From: Halothiobacillus neapolitanus
Lineage (GTDB): Bacteria > Pseudomonadota > Gammaproteobacteria > Halothiobacillales > Halothiobacillaceae
Assembly (NCBI GenBank): GCA_020722165.1
Contig: DYLI01000026.1
Location: 1-6,412 of the forward strand
DNA length: 6,412 nucleotides
Direction of reading: 5' to 3'
Part shown: piece by piece, positions 1 through 6,412 of the stretch
Numbering within the stretch: position 1 is the first letter of the stretch
Layout of the letters: each line of letters begins with the position of its first letter
Program-made: the position numbers and the translations under genes
Notes under the pieces: generated by a model
What the model was told of the DNA's origin: nothing
Database searches by the model: none
The model's input: the letters and a program-made list of their open reading frames with translations, nothing else

Positions 1-213
1 GAAAGCCTGTTTTTGTACTATGCCGAAGTGGATAGCGACAATGTGGGTGGATTGTTTGGACTGGAACACGAGCATGAGGATATTCGCGTCAGTGTCGTGC
101 CACGAGAAGACGCGGAGCTCATGTTGCAGCAAGGGCTGATTTGTTCCGCTGCGCCAATGATCCTGATGCAATGGTTGATGTTGAATCATGAGCGCTTGCG
201 TGGTTTGAATTGA
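1..213 (+). CDS. nudF: ADP-ribose pyrophosphatase NudF, C-terminal fragment
   Basis: This is the 3' end of a gene whose frame is open from base 1 to a TGA at 211-213, giving 70 visible residues. NudF-type Nudix hydrolases split ADP-ribose into AMP and ribose 5-phosphate in the cytoplasm. The visible part matches, from memory, the tail of E. coli NudF: a GL-E-EDIRV-VV-RE block (about residues 20-35), then a segment ending in AA and a QWL-L-H-LR helix (about residues 46-68). The Nudix box and the start lie left of the window, so catalytic residues cannot be checked. The TTG at 13 is only an internal codon, not the start. No terminator is visible before the next gene. The gene has no link to arsenic and probably marks ordinary chromosome beside the resistance block (inference). 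Confidence 0.82.
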   Translation, partial: ESLFLYYAEVDSDNVGGLFGLEHEHEDIRVSVVPREDAELMLQQGLICSAAPMILMQWLMLNHERLRGLN

Positions 214-269
214 ACTCGTCACGAAATATTCACTAAAACATATATTCATATTTTCGTATATTGGGATTC
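214..269 (+). promoter_or_regulatory. AT-rich arsR promoter/operator region
   Basis: The 56 bases between nudF and the ArsR start are much more AT-rich than their surroundings and contain several repeats. ATATTCA occurs twice in the same direction, at 226-232 and 242-248 (16-bp period). ACGAAA (221-226) is mirrored by TTTCGT (252-257). ATATA and TATAT flank the 242-261 stretch. ArsR/SmtB repressors bind imperfect AT-rich dyads that overlap their own promoters, so this is the expected place for autoregulation. TATATT at 241-246 or 257-262 could be a -10 box, but no well-spaced -35 is convincing. The exact operator and start site are not resolved. Confidence 0.5.
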
Positions 270-1163
270 ATGGAAATCGAAAGCCATCAGTTTTTCCACG
301 CTTTGAGCGATGCGACCCGCTTGCGTTGCCTTGCGCTGTTGCACAGCCAGGGCGAGGTCTGCGTCTGTGAGCTGACCCGCACATTGGGTCAATCGCAACC
401 GAAGATTTCACGTCATCTCGGCCTGTTGCGCGATCTTGGTTTGGTCGAGACACGTCGTGCGGGCGTGTGGGTGCATTACCGTATTGCTCCGAACTTGCCC
501 GCTTGGGCTGTCTCGGTGCTCGACATTGCTTTGCCTGTGTTCAGCGCAAGCCCGCAAGGTCAACTTGATTTGCAAGTTTGGTTTAATAAACCTGAAAGCT
601 GTGTGCCTGATAATTCCATGGAGTCGAACCAAAAAACACTTAACAGGGGATATGCAATGGAGCCGGTTTACAACGTACTTTTCCTGTGCACGGGCAATTC
701 CGCGCGCAGCATCATGGCCGAAGTCTTGTTGAATCATTGGGGTGAAGGACGTTTTCATGCGTACAGCGCAGGTAGTCACCCGCGTGATGAGGTTCACCCG
801 CGCACGCTTGAGTTGTTAAAGCGGCTTGGCTTTGCAATTGATGGATTGCGCAGCAAGTCTTGGGATGAGTTTGCCAAGCCCGACGCGCCGAGCATGGATT
901 TCGTGTTTACTGTGTGCGACAAAGCCAAAAATGAAACCTGCCCGGTTTGGCCAGGCCAGCCGATGACCGCACACTGGGGCATCGATGATCCTGTAGAGGT
1001 TGAAGGGACTGAAATTGAGCAAATGCAGGCCTTCCGCGAAGCTTTCCGAGTGTTGGAAAATCGCATCAAAATCTTCTCTCATCTCCAGCTAAGCCAGCTC
1101 GACAAGATGCGCATTCAGAAAGAAATTGACCGCATTGGTACGGAAATGCCCGCCGCAGAGTAA
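270..1163 (+). CDS. arsRC: ArsR-ArsC fusion: arsenite-responsive repressor plus arsenate reductase
   Basis: This is one 297-residue frame with two complete domains. Residues 1 to about 105 are an ArsR/SmtB winged helix: VCVCEL places the metalloid-binding pair Cys31 and Cys33 before the recognition helix (QSQPKISRHL, 41-50), followed by a wing and the PAWA segment near 79. The third cysteine of the E. coli R773 site (Cys37) is Arg here. Residues 130-297 are a low-molecular-weight phosphatase-fold arsenate reductase: P-loop CTGNSAR with nucleophile Cys140 and Arg146, redox cysteines Cys216 and Cys224 in a CDKAKNETC segment, then AHWGIDDP. It reduces arsenate to arsenite with a thiol donor; the CX7C spacing is typical of proteobacterial members, and the donor is unproven. 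ATG 270 is preferred to TTG 261, which lacks a ribosome binding site; GGGA at 263-266 lies close to the ATG. Residues 106-129 form a low-complexity linker that looks like translated intergenic DNA. ArsRC fusions have been reported in other bacteria. Confidence 0.85.
   Translation: MEIESHQFFHALSDATRLRCLALLHSQGEVCVCELTRTLGQSQPKISRHLGLLRDLGLVETRRAGVWVHYRIAPNLPAWAVSVLDIALPVFSASPQGQLDLQVWFNKPESCVPDNSMESNQKTLNRGYAMEPVYNVLFLCTGNSARSIMAEVLLNHWGEGRFHAYSAGSHPRDEVHPRTLELLKRLGFAIDGLRSKSWDEFAKPDAPSMDFVFTVCDKAKNETCPVWPGQPMTAHWGIDDPVEVEGTEIEQMQAFREAFRVLENRIKIFSHLQLSQLDKMRIQKEIDRIGTEMPAAE
645..659 (+). promoter_or_regulatory. Internal ribosome binding site and ATG at the ArsR/ArsC junction
   Basis: AGGGGA at 645-650 is followed by six bases and an in-frame ATG at 657-659, exactly where the ArsC domain begins (MEPVYNVLFLCTGN). 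This is a better Shine-Dalgarno arrangement than the one before the ArsR start. It would let ribosomes start ArsC independently. The ATG at 652 is out of frame, and the in-frame ATG at 618 has no purine-rich sequence before it. Confidence 0.6.
657..1163 (+). CDS. arsC: Possible separate ArsC from the internal start (alternative product of the fusion frame)
   Basis: If translation starts at the internal ATG 657, the product is a 168-residue arsenate reductase. That is a little longer than the roughly 130-140 residues of classical ArsC, because of a C-terminal tail rich in charged residues (MQAFREAFRVLENRIK and on to EMPAAE). Own numbering: nucleophile Cys11 in CTGNSARS, Arg17, then Cys87 and Cys95 as the redox pair, and the HWGIDDP loop. 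This frame already forms the C-terminal half of the fusion entry. It is listed separately because the strong ribosome binding site makes an independent product plausible. The sequence does not say whether the cell makes the fusion, the free enzyme or both. Confidence 0.5.
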   Translation: MEPVYNVLFLCTGNSARSIMAEVLLNHWGEGRFHAYSAGSHPRDEVHPRTLELLKRLGFAIDGLRSKSWDEFAKPDAPSMDFVFTVCDKAKNETCPVWPGQPMTAHWGIDDPVEVEGTEIEQMQAFREAFRVLENRIKIFSHLQLSQLDKMRIQKEIDRIGTEMPAAE

Positions 1164-1193
1164 ATAGCTCCACACAGGACGCAAGGGTCAAAC

Positions 1194-1226
1194 AAAAAGG
1201 CAGAACATCATGTTCCGCCTTTTTTT
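1194..1226. terminator. Bidirectional rho-independent terminator between convergent genes
   Basis: AAAAAGGC (1194-1201) and GAACA (1203-1207) pair with TGTTC (1211-1215) and GCCTTTTT (1217-1224), with one A/C mismatch (1202/1216) and a TCA loop at 1208-1210. A run of seven T (1220-1226) follows on the + strand, and five A (1194-1198) give a T run on the - strand. The hairpin is 31 bases after the arsRC stop and about 38 bases after the ATPase stop on the other strand, so it can end both transcripts. Confidence 0.88.
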
Positions 1227-1263
1227 ATGCTCTCACCTCAGATTGCGGTGCAGACTCTTACAC

Positions 1264-1968
<705 letters not shown>

Positions 1969-1971
<3 letters not shown>

Positions 1972-1981
1972 CTCAACCTCC
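1969..1981 (-). promoter_or_regulatory. Ribosome binding site that fixes the ATPase start
   Basis: On the - strand GGAGG (1977-1981) is followed by five bases and ATG (1971-1969). It lies inside the last codons of the permease gene, whose TGA (1975-1973) sits between it and the ATG. This favours coupled translation and argues against the longer ATPase frame. Confidence 0.8.
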
Positions 1982-3178
1982 AATGGCTTCAGCTGGGTCA
2001 ACCTTGAGCGCCATGCGGATGGCGACAAGGCTGGACAGAACACAGATCAATAGCACGGCAACAAAGCCTGTGATGGTATCTGTCGATGTCAGCAACACAT
2101 ATTTTGGAAACAGCGGCGCAGCAAAAGCTGCCGTGATTTTACCCACTACAAAGCCAATCACACCAAGCGCCAACGCCTGTTGCAGAATCATGCTGGCAAT
2201 GATGCGATTGCGCGTACCGATGAGTTTCAATACGGCAATCTCGCGGATTTTATCCATGGTTAGGGTGTAAATGATGAAAGCGACAATTGCGGCGCTAACG
2301 ACGGCCAAAATCACCAGAAACATGGCAATCTGTTTGGAGGAGGTGGCAATCAGTTTGCCGATGAGAATCTCTTCCATCTCGGCGCGGGTATAGACTGTTA
2401 AACGCTTCCAGCGCCGCACGGATTCTGCGACTTCATCCGCAGAATGCCCCGGCTCCAGCGTGACCAATACGGCATTAACGAACGCATTGCTGCTTTGCGA
2501 TGCAATAACGGCATCCAGCAGTCCGGGCACGCTGGGGCGGTTGAAGGCCGGATTAGCCTCGGTACGGCGGCGGCTTTGCCAGATGGCATCGTTATCCTTG
2601 AGAAACTGCGCTTCCTGCGCGTCTTTAAGCGCAACGAAGACCATTGGGTCGCCGCTTGACGACACCATGCGACGGGTTAATCCCACCACGGTAAAGGTAT
2701 TACGCCGAATCTGGATGCGCTCACCGAGTGCGAAGCCGCTGGCGATGTCCGCGACGGCTTCATAATGCCCTCGTGTCATCTGGCGACCCGCGACCAGATA
2801 CGGCGGCCATCCGGGGGTGATGCCGATCTTGCCGGGCGCAATGCCCACCACCATAGTGCGCACATCCTGAGTACCCTTGCGTACCTGCATGGTCAAGTAG
2901 GTCACGTTTGCTGCGCCGAGGACACCCGGCATGGCAAGAACGCCGCGATAAATATCGTCGTTAAGACTGGATGACTCGGCATAAGGTCCCAGCGTGTCCT
3001 TTTGCACTACCCAAAGATCAGCACCGCTGTTATCAAGCAGTGCTTTGCCATCATCCACCATGCCGCGATACACGCCCGCCATGACCAAGGTGACGCCAAT
3101 CAACAAGCCAAGACCGATTCCCGTGAAGACGAACTTGCCCCAAGAATGCAGAATGTCGCGCCCGGCCAGGCTGATCAT
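1973..3178 (-). CDS. FtsX-like/DevC-type ABC exporter permease
   Basis: This is a 401-residue inner membrane subunit. The fold follows the MacB/DevC/LolC plan: one N-terminal membrane helix (about 15-38), a large periplasmic domain (about 40-280), then three helices near 284-306, 326-352 and 366-391, and the typical short C-terminal tail with VDPAEA. A cytoplasmic stretch of the form DKIREIAVLKLIGT (about 309-322) is the conserved FtsX coupling segment that contacts the ATPase. Such permeases do not form a classical channel; in MacB they use ATP to drive periplasmic movements that push substrate out through the adaptor. The ATG overlaps the stop of the adaptor gene by four bases (ATGA, 3175-3178), and only a weak G-rich sequence precedes it, so coupling probably drives its translation. 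MacB carries the ATPase on the same chain; here it is a separate gene, as in DevBCA. Confidence 0.9.
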   Translation of the reverse strand: MISLAGRDILHSWGKFVFTGIGLGLLIGVTLVMAGVYRGMVDDGKALLDNSGADLWVVQKDTLGPYAESSSLNDDIYRGVLAMPGVLGAANVTYLTMQVRKGTQDVRTMVVGIAPGKIGITPGWPPYLVAGRQMTRGHYEAVADIASGFALGERIQIRRNTFTVVGLTRRMVSSSGDPMVFVALKDAQEAQFLKDNDAIWQSRRRTEANPAFNRPSVPGLLDAVIASQSSNAFVNAVLVTLEPGHSADEVAESVRRWKRLTVYTRAEMEEILIGKLIATSSKQIAMFLVILAVVSAAIVAFIIYTLTMDKIREIAVLKLIGTRNRIIASMILQQALALGVIGFVVGKITAAFAAPLFPKYVLLTSTDTITGFVAVLLICVLSSLVAIRMALKVDPAEAIGG

Positions 3179-4326
3179 GGCGCAACACCCGCAATACGCT
3201 CGACGACGTGGATTTGGCTACGGGCGGAAAGAGCCTTTTCGCTATAAAGCACGACTTGATCGCCCGCTTCAAGGCCACCGAGCACCTGGACATGTCCATT
3301 CAGATCGGACGCACCAAGCCTGATGGGCGTAAAGCTTAATGCGCCGTCAGCAATGCGCCAGACTCCCGCCTTGTTACCGTTGCGACGGATGGCGGCATTC
3401 GGAATGACCAGCGCAGATGCAAGCTCAGGCAAATTAATCGTGACCTCGGCCAGTTCGCCCAAGGGCGGCAAAGGCTGAGGTATGAGATCAAACACCACCT
3501 TGGCCAGCATTTCTTCAGTAACCACATCCGCTTTGGGTTCGATGCGCAACACGCGCCCCGCTAGTGCAGCGCCTTCACGCGAGCGCAATACGACTTGCGC
3601 CGACAAGTCGCTGACAAGACCCAATGCGCTTATCTGGTCGAAGCGCACATTGAACCACAAGCTTGTGGGGTCAATGATCTCGATAACGGACTGCCCCGCC
3701 ACCATTGTGGTTCCAGGATCGGCATCACGCGCAACAATCACGCCATTAGCGGGTGCAATCAGGCGCAAATTATTGCGCTGAGTCACCAGCGCATCGCGGT
3801 CTGAGCGCGCTCGGGCGAGCTCCTCTTTGGCCGCAGACAGCGTGGCGTTGGCAATCTGCAACTCCTGCCGCTTGGTGGTAACAAATTCCTCGCTGGTCAA
3901 GCGAGCGGGGAGTAGTTGCTCATAGCGGCGTGCCTGCGACTGGGCGTAGGCTTGCCGAGCCTCGAACTCGTGCAAGGCGGCTTCTGCGCGCCGATGGGCA
4001 AAGTCCTGCGAGCGCACCCGATCATCGAGATCCACCGCGTCCATCTCGCCGAGCACTTGCCCCGCCTTGACCCAATCACCGACCTGCACATCCAGATATT
4101 TGATCCTTCCGGCCAACGTTGGGCCAATTTTGTAGGTGTAGCGTGCCTCGACCGTACCGATGCCGAACAATGCTGGGGTAATGGCGCGTGATTCCACCGT
4201 AGTCAGGGTCACGGCAACCGGGGCAAGTGGGCCGGAGCGCAGACCGACATAAATGAAAAGCACGAGCAAGGGCACAAGCACGACCAGCAAGCCAAGCGTG
4301 CGACCTGTCGGGAAGAATGATTTCAT
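3175..4326 (-). CDS. Periplasmic adaptor (HlyD/DevB/MacA-like membrane fusion protein)
   Basis: This is a 383-residue adaptor that bridges the inner membrane permease and an outer membrane channel. Visible parts: an N-terminal membrane anchor (about 11-29) with no lipobox; the first lipoyl half (about 67-96, with AGRI and VGDWVKAGQVL); a helical hairpin (about 97-186) rich in Ala, Arg and Glu; the second lipoyl half (about 187-219, LIAPANGVI to PGTTMVAGQSV); then a beta-barrel and membrane-proximal region with the IPNAAIR motif. The hairpin tip holds Arg134, Leu138 and Ser145, which fits the R-x3-L-x6-S pattern known to contact TolC. AGGA (4334-4337) lies seven bases before the ATG. It is the first gene of the three-gene export module. 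An RND-pump adaptor looks similar, but the adjacent FtsX-type permease and ATPase place it in an ABC system. Confidence 0.92.
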   Translation of the reverse strand: MKSFFPTGRTLGLLVVLVPLLVLFIYVGLRSGPLAPVAVTLTTVESRAITPALFGIGTVEARYTYKIGPTLAGRIKYLDVQVGDWVKAGQVLGEMDAVDLDDRVRSQDFAHRRAEAALHEFEARQAYAQSQARRYEQLLPARLTSEEFVTTKRQELQIANATLSAAKEELARARSDRDALVTQRNNLRLIAPANGVIVARDADPGTTMVAGQSVIEIIDPTSLWFNVRFDQISALGLVSDLSAQVVLRSREGAALAGRVLRIEPKADVVTEEMLAKVVFDLIPQPLPPLGELAEVTINLPELASALVIPNAAIRRNGNKAGVWRIADGALSFTPIRLGASDLNGHVQVLGGLEAGDQVVLYSEKALSARSQIHVVERIAGVAP

Positions 4327-4418
4327 AGGTAATTCCTGATGGACGGTCGTAATTTTTTTTGGCTAATGGTTAATGCCTAGCTGCCAGAACGTCTCAAGTC
4401 CGAAAGGTTGCTATCTGC

Positions 4419-4447
4419 ATTGTAGTTGCGAATTTATTCGCATTAAA
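4419..4447 (-). promoter_or_regulatory. Candidate promoter for the ABC export module
   Basis: On the - strand TACAAT (4424-4419, five of six matches to the -10 consensus) lies 17 bases after TTTAAT (4447-4442, three of six matches to -35). A second overlapping option is TTGATT (4459-4454) with TAAATT (4436-4431), also spaced by 17. Either would give a leader of roughly 85-100 bases before the adaptor ATG at 4326. No terminator was found after ACR3, so readthrough from upstream is also possible. Confidence 0.4.
4427..4442. repeat. Perfect 16-bp dyad in the ACR3/adaptor gap, possible operator
   Basis: TGCGAAT (4427-4433) and ATTCGCA (4436-4442) are perfect reverse complements around a TT centre. 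The dyad sits in the spacer between the better -35/-10 pair and overlaps the alternative -10, which is typical for a repressor or MerR-type activator site. It is not followed by a T run on either strand, so a terminator is unlikely. Its half-site ATTCGCA loosely resembles the ATTCA(C/T) repeats before arsR. Confidence 0.45.
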
Positions 4448-4455
4448 GCGCCCAA

Positions 4456-5544
4456 TCAAGGTTTGGACGACATTGCTCTGCTCTCATACCAGCCGCGCGA
4501 GCGATTGACGATGGCGACTACCGACAACATCACCGGTACCTCAACCAGCACACCGACTGCGGTTGCCAGCGCGGCACCGGATTGCAGGCCAAACAAGCTG
4601 ATCGCTGCGGCCACCGCTAGTTCGAAGAAGTTGCTCGCGCCGATCAAAGCCGCTGGTCCGGCCACGCAGTGCGCCACACCAAAGCGTCGACTTAGCCAAT
4701 AGGCCAGACCGGCATTGAAATACACCTGAAACAGAATCGGCACGGCCAGCAGGGCAATAATCAGCGGCTGCCGGATAATCTGTTCGCCCTGAAAGCCGAA
4801 CAGCAACACCAAGGTAGCCAGCAGGGCGAACAGAGACAACGGTTGCAGCACTTTAAGCACGCCGTCCATCGCTTCTTCGCCGCCACGCACCAGTAGCATC
4901 CGCCGCCAAAGTTGGGCAAGCACCACCGGCACGATGATATACAGCAGCACCGAGAGCAGCAGGGTGTCCCAAGGCACCGTAATCGCGGCCATACCCAGCA
5001 GCAGTCCAACCAGCGGTGCAAAAGCGAAGATCATGATGACATCGTTGAGCGCCACTTGGGTCAGGGTGAAATTCGGCTCGCCGCCGGTCAGGCGGCTCCA
5101 GACGAACACCATTGCGGTGCAGGGTGCGGCGGCGAGCAGGATCAGCCCGGCAACATAGCTATCGAGCTGATCGGCGGGCAGCCAAGCGGCGAACAGGCCA
5201 TAAATGAAAATCGCGGCGAACAGCGCCATCGAAAACGGCTTCACGCCCCAGTTGATGAACAAAGTCACACCGATACCACGCCAATGCTTACCAACTTCGT
5301 GCAGTGCGCCGAAGTCGATCTTCAAAAGCATGGGAATAATCATCAGCCAGATCAGCGCCGCAACAGGCAGATTGACATGCGCCACTTCCATCCGGCCGAT
5401 GCTTGCAAACACACCGGGCATGAGATGTCCCAAGCCAATGCCGACCAGAATGCACAATGCCACCCACAGGCTGAGATAGCGCTCGAACAGGTTCATCGAC
5501 TGACCGGCGGCCTTGCGTGCAGTGACTTCACATTGAGCAGACAT
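4456..5544 (-). CDS. acr3: ACR3-family arsenite efflux permease
   Basis: This 362-residue inner membrane carrier expels arsenite (and perhaps antimonite), driven by the membrane potential or proton gradient. It has about ten hydrophobic helices and the family hallmarks: N-terminal FERYLSLWVALCI, then LLAAAPCTAMVFVWS with the conserved Cys142 of the fourth helix, TLTQVALNDVIM in the fifth, GASNFFELAVA, and VLVEVPVML with Glu335. The matching Cys and Glu are needed for transport in studied ACR3 proteins. The length is usual for bacterial ACR3. ATG 5544 is chosen because GGAG lies ten bases upstream and the MSAQCEVTA start resembles other ACR3 N termini; an internal Met at 5496 (residue 17) is possible, and the longer frame to 5679 only reads through the upstream gene. 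The first 17 bases overlap the end of the CDF gene. It completes the pathway begun by ArsC, yet lies on the opposite strand to it. Confidence 0.95.
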   Translation of the reverse strand: MSAQCEVTARKAAGQSMNLFERYLSLWVALCILVGIGLGHLMPGVFASIGRMEVAHVNLPVAALIWLMIIPMLLKIDFGALHEVGKHWRGIGVTLFINWGVKPFSMALFAAIFIYGLFAAWLPADQLDSYVAGLILLAAAPCTAMVFVWSRLTGGEPNFTLTQVALNDVIMIFAFAPLVGLLLGMAAITVPWDTLLLSVLLYIIVPVVLAQLWRRMLLVRGGEEAMDGVLKVLQPLSLFALLATLVLLFGFQGEQIIRQPLIIALLAVPILFQVYFNAGLAYWLSRRFGVAHCVAGPAALIGASNFFELAVAAAISLFGLQSGAALATAVGVLVEVPVMLSVVAIVNRSRGWYESRAMSSKP

Positions 5545-6412
5545 TGGCTGATTTCTCCGGGTATAACGAGCTGTTGCCAAAGCTAGGTTGCAGGGTGGCG
5601 TGGTCGATGTGGAAGCGTTCGTGCAGCATGTCTTGCGCTGAATGCAGGACGCGCTCCCAGTCGCGCGCCTCACGTACAACCAATTCGGCCGTAAGGCCTA
5701 TGATCTTACTGTTGATGCGCCAGACGTGAACATGCCGCGTCTGTTCGATGCCATCAAGGGCGTTCAGCTCCTCCCGCACCATCTCCAGATCGAGATCCAG
5801 CGGCACGCCGTCCAGTAGCTGATGCACCGCCTCGCGCAGCAGCCTGAGCGCGGAAAAGCCGATCAGACCGCAAATCAGCAGCGAAAGCACGGGGTCGAGC
5901 CAGTACCAGTCCGCAAACAGCAGCACCACGCCGGTGACTAGGGCAACGATGGAGCCGAGAATGTCGCCCATCACATGCAGCAAGGCACCGCGCACATTAA
6001 TGCTGTATGCCGCTGGCCACAGCAGACGGGCAACGCCAATATTGACCAGCAGGCCGATCAGCGCTACCCAGGCGATCACCTGAGCATTGACGACCGGCGG
6101 AGATTGCAAGCGTATCACCGCCTCGTAGGCGATCATGGCGACCACGATCAGCATGAGCACGGCATTGAGCAGCGCACCGAGCATTTCCACCCGTCCGAAG
6201 CCGAAGGAATGGCGCTGATCCGCCGAGCGCTGCGCCAATAGCGCGGCGACGGCGGCAAGCCCGAGCGCGAAGGCATCGGTGACCATGTGCGCCGCATCGC
6301 CCAACAGCACCAGCGCACCCGACCACCAGCCAGCCGCTGCCTCGACCAGGGCGAAGCCGAGGGTGAGCGCGACCGCCAGCCAAAGCACACGTGCCGGAGC
6401 TTGGGTATGACT
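5528..6412 (-). CDS. CDF-family divalent cation exporter (CzcD/ZitB-like), 5' end cut by window edge
   Basis: There are 294 visible residues, and the frame stays open to the right edge. The first visible residues SHTQAPARVLWLA resemble the start of CzcD/ZitB-type proteins, so only a few codons are probably missing; the GTG at 6388 is an internal codon. It is an inner membrane proton-coupled exporter with six helices. Helix 2 carries GDAAHMVTD (His42, Asp46 in visible numbering) and helix 5 carries HVMGD (His146, Asp150), the HD-HD site typical of Zn/Co/Cd transporters. A cytoplasmic domain follows (about 198-278) with a HVHVW motif. The His-rich loop found in some relatives is absent. The last 16 or so residues, after LQPSF, lack family character and overlap the ribosome binding site and first codons of ACR3. 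Zn is the most likely substrate; Cd, Co or Ni cannot be excluded. Confidence 0.92.
   Translation of the reverse strand, partial: SHTQAPARVLWLAVALTLGFALVEAAAGWWSGALVLLGDAAHMVTDAFALGLAAVAALLAQRSADQRHSFGFGRVEMLGALLNAVLMLIVVAMIAYEAVIRLQSPPVVNAQVIAWVALIGLLVNIGVARLLWPAAYSINVRGALLHVMGDILGSIVALVTGVVLLFADWYWLDPVLSLLICGLIGFSALRLLREAVHQLLDGVPLDLDLEMVREELNALDGIEQTRHVHVWRINSKIIGLTAELVVREARDWERVLHSAQDMLHERFHIDHATLQPSFGNSSLYPEKSANVCSM
5542..5558 (-). promoter_or_regulatory. Ribosome binding site that fixes the ACR3 start
   Basis: GGAG (5558-5555 on the - strand) precedes ATG (5544-5542) by ten bases. It is read as protein near the end of the CDF gene, so the two genes overlap and are probably translated from one message. 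Confidence 0.65.

Noticed and set aside
408..797. 129-codon open frame on the - strand opposite the fusion gene
   Set aside because: It has no recognisable motif and is antisense to the conserved ArsR and ArsC domains.
214..1263. Mobile element, CRISPR or tRNA/rRNA signatures
   Set aside because: No transposase or integrase motif, terminal inverted repeats, spaced repeat array or tRNA-like cloverleaf was seen here or elsewhere in the window.
1972..2043. Upstream extension of the ATPase gene to a start at 2043
   Set aside because: It would overlap the permease by about 70 bases, its residues do not resemble an ABC N terminus, and a strong ribosome binding site marks ATG 1971.
4341..4380. T8 tract (4353-4360) with GGC/GCC nearby, considered as a terminator
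   Set aside because: No stable stem precedes the T run on the + strand, and no gene there reads toward it; on the - strand it is an A run inside the adaptor leader.
4427..4442. The dyad after ACR3 read as a rho-independent terminator
   Set aside because: No T run follows it on the - strand, the stem is AT-rich near a 2-base centre, and it coincides with promoter-like boxes.
4912..5586. Long open frame (224 codons) on the + strand opposite ACR3
   Set aside because: It lies antisense to a clear ACR3 gene, its translation is rich in His, Gln and Asp without domain features, and it is explained by the codon bias of the membrane protein gene on the other strand.
5545..5679. Upstream extension of ACR3 to 5679
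   Set aside because: The added 45 residues are a shadow of the CDF gene and are not like ACR3 N termini; GGAG and ATG 5544 fit better.

Overview
The window looks like a metal and metalloid resistance block from a Gram-negative bacterium. Beta- or gammaproteobacteria is the best guess, because of the NudF-type Nudix tail, the proteobacterial thiol-coupled type of ArsC, and a periplasmic adaptor that carries the motif used to dock TolC. The genus cannot be fixed from the sequence alone. All assignments come from reading motifs; no database search was run.

Layout. Bases 1-213 are the last 70 codons of nudF (ADP-ribose pyrophosphatase, + strand). An AT-rich promoter/operator follows at 214-269. 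Next is a single + strand reading frame (270-1163) that joins an ArsR-type arsenite-sensing repressor to an arsenate reductase of the low-molecular-weight phosphatase fold. A strong ribosome binding site and ATG at the junction suggest that a free ArsC may also be made. A hairpin with A and T tracts on its two sides (1194-1226) is a likely bidirectional terminator, because everything to the right is on the - strand and converges on it.

The - strand block, read from right to left, is: a CDF-family divalent cation exporter (6412-5528, cut by the window edge), overlapping an ACR3 arsenite efflux permease (5544-4456); a 129-base gap with a promoter-like signal and a perfect 16-bp dyad; then a tightly coupled tripartite ABC export module of periplasmic adaptor (4326-3175), FtsX/DevC-type permease (3178-1973) and ATPase (1971-1264). 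The last three genes are joined by a 4-base ATGA overlap and a 1-base gap.

How the parts may work together (inference). ArsC reduces arsenate to arsenite, ACR3 expels arsenite, and ArsR senses arsenite. The CDF protein handles Zn/Co/Cd-type cations. The ABC module would move an unknown substrate to a TolC-like outer membrane channel. Unusually, the efflux pump is not downstream of arsR but on the opposite strand, so ArsR could control it only in trans. The most interesting points are the ArsR-ArsC fusion with its internal start, the ABC exporter placed beside the arsenic genes, and the dyad inside its putative promoter.
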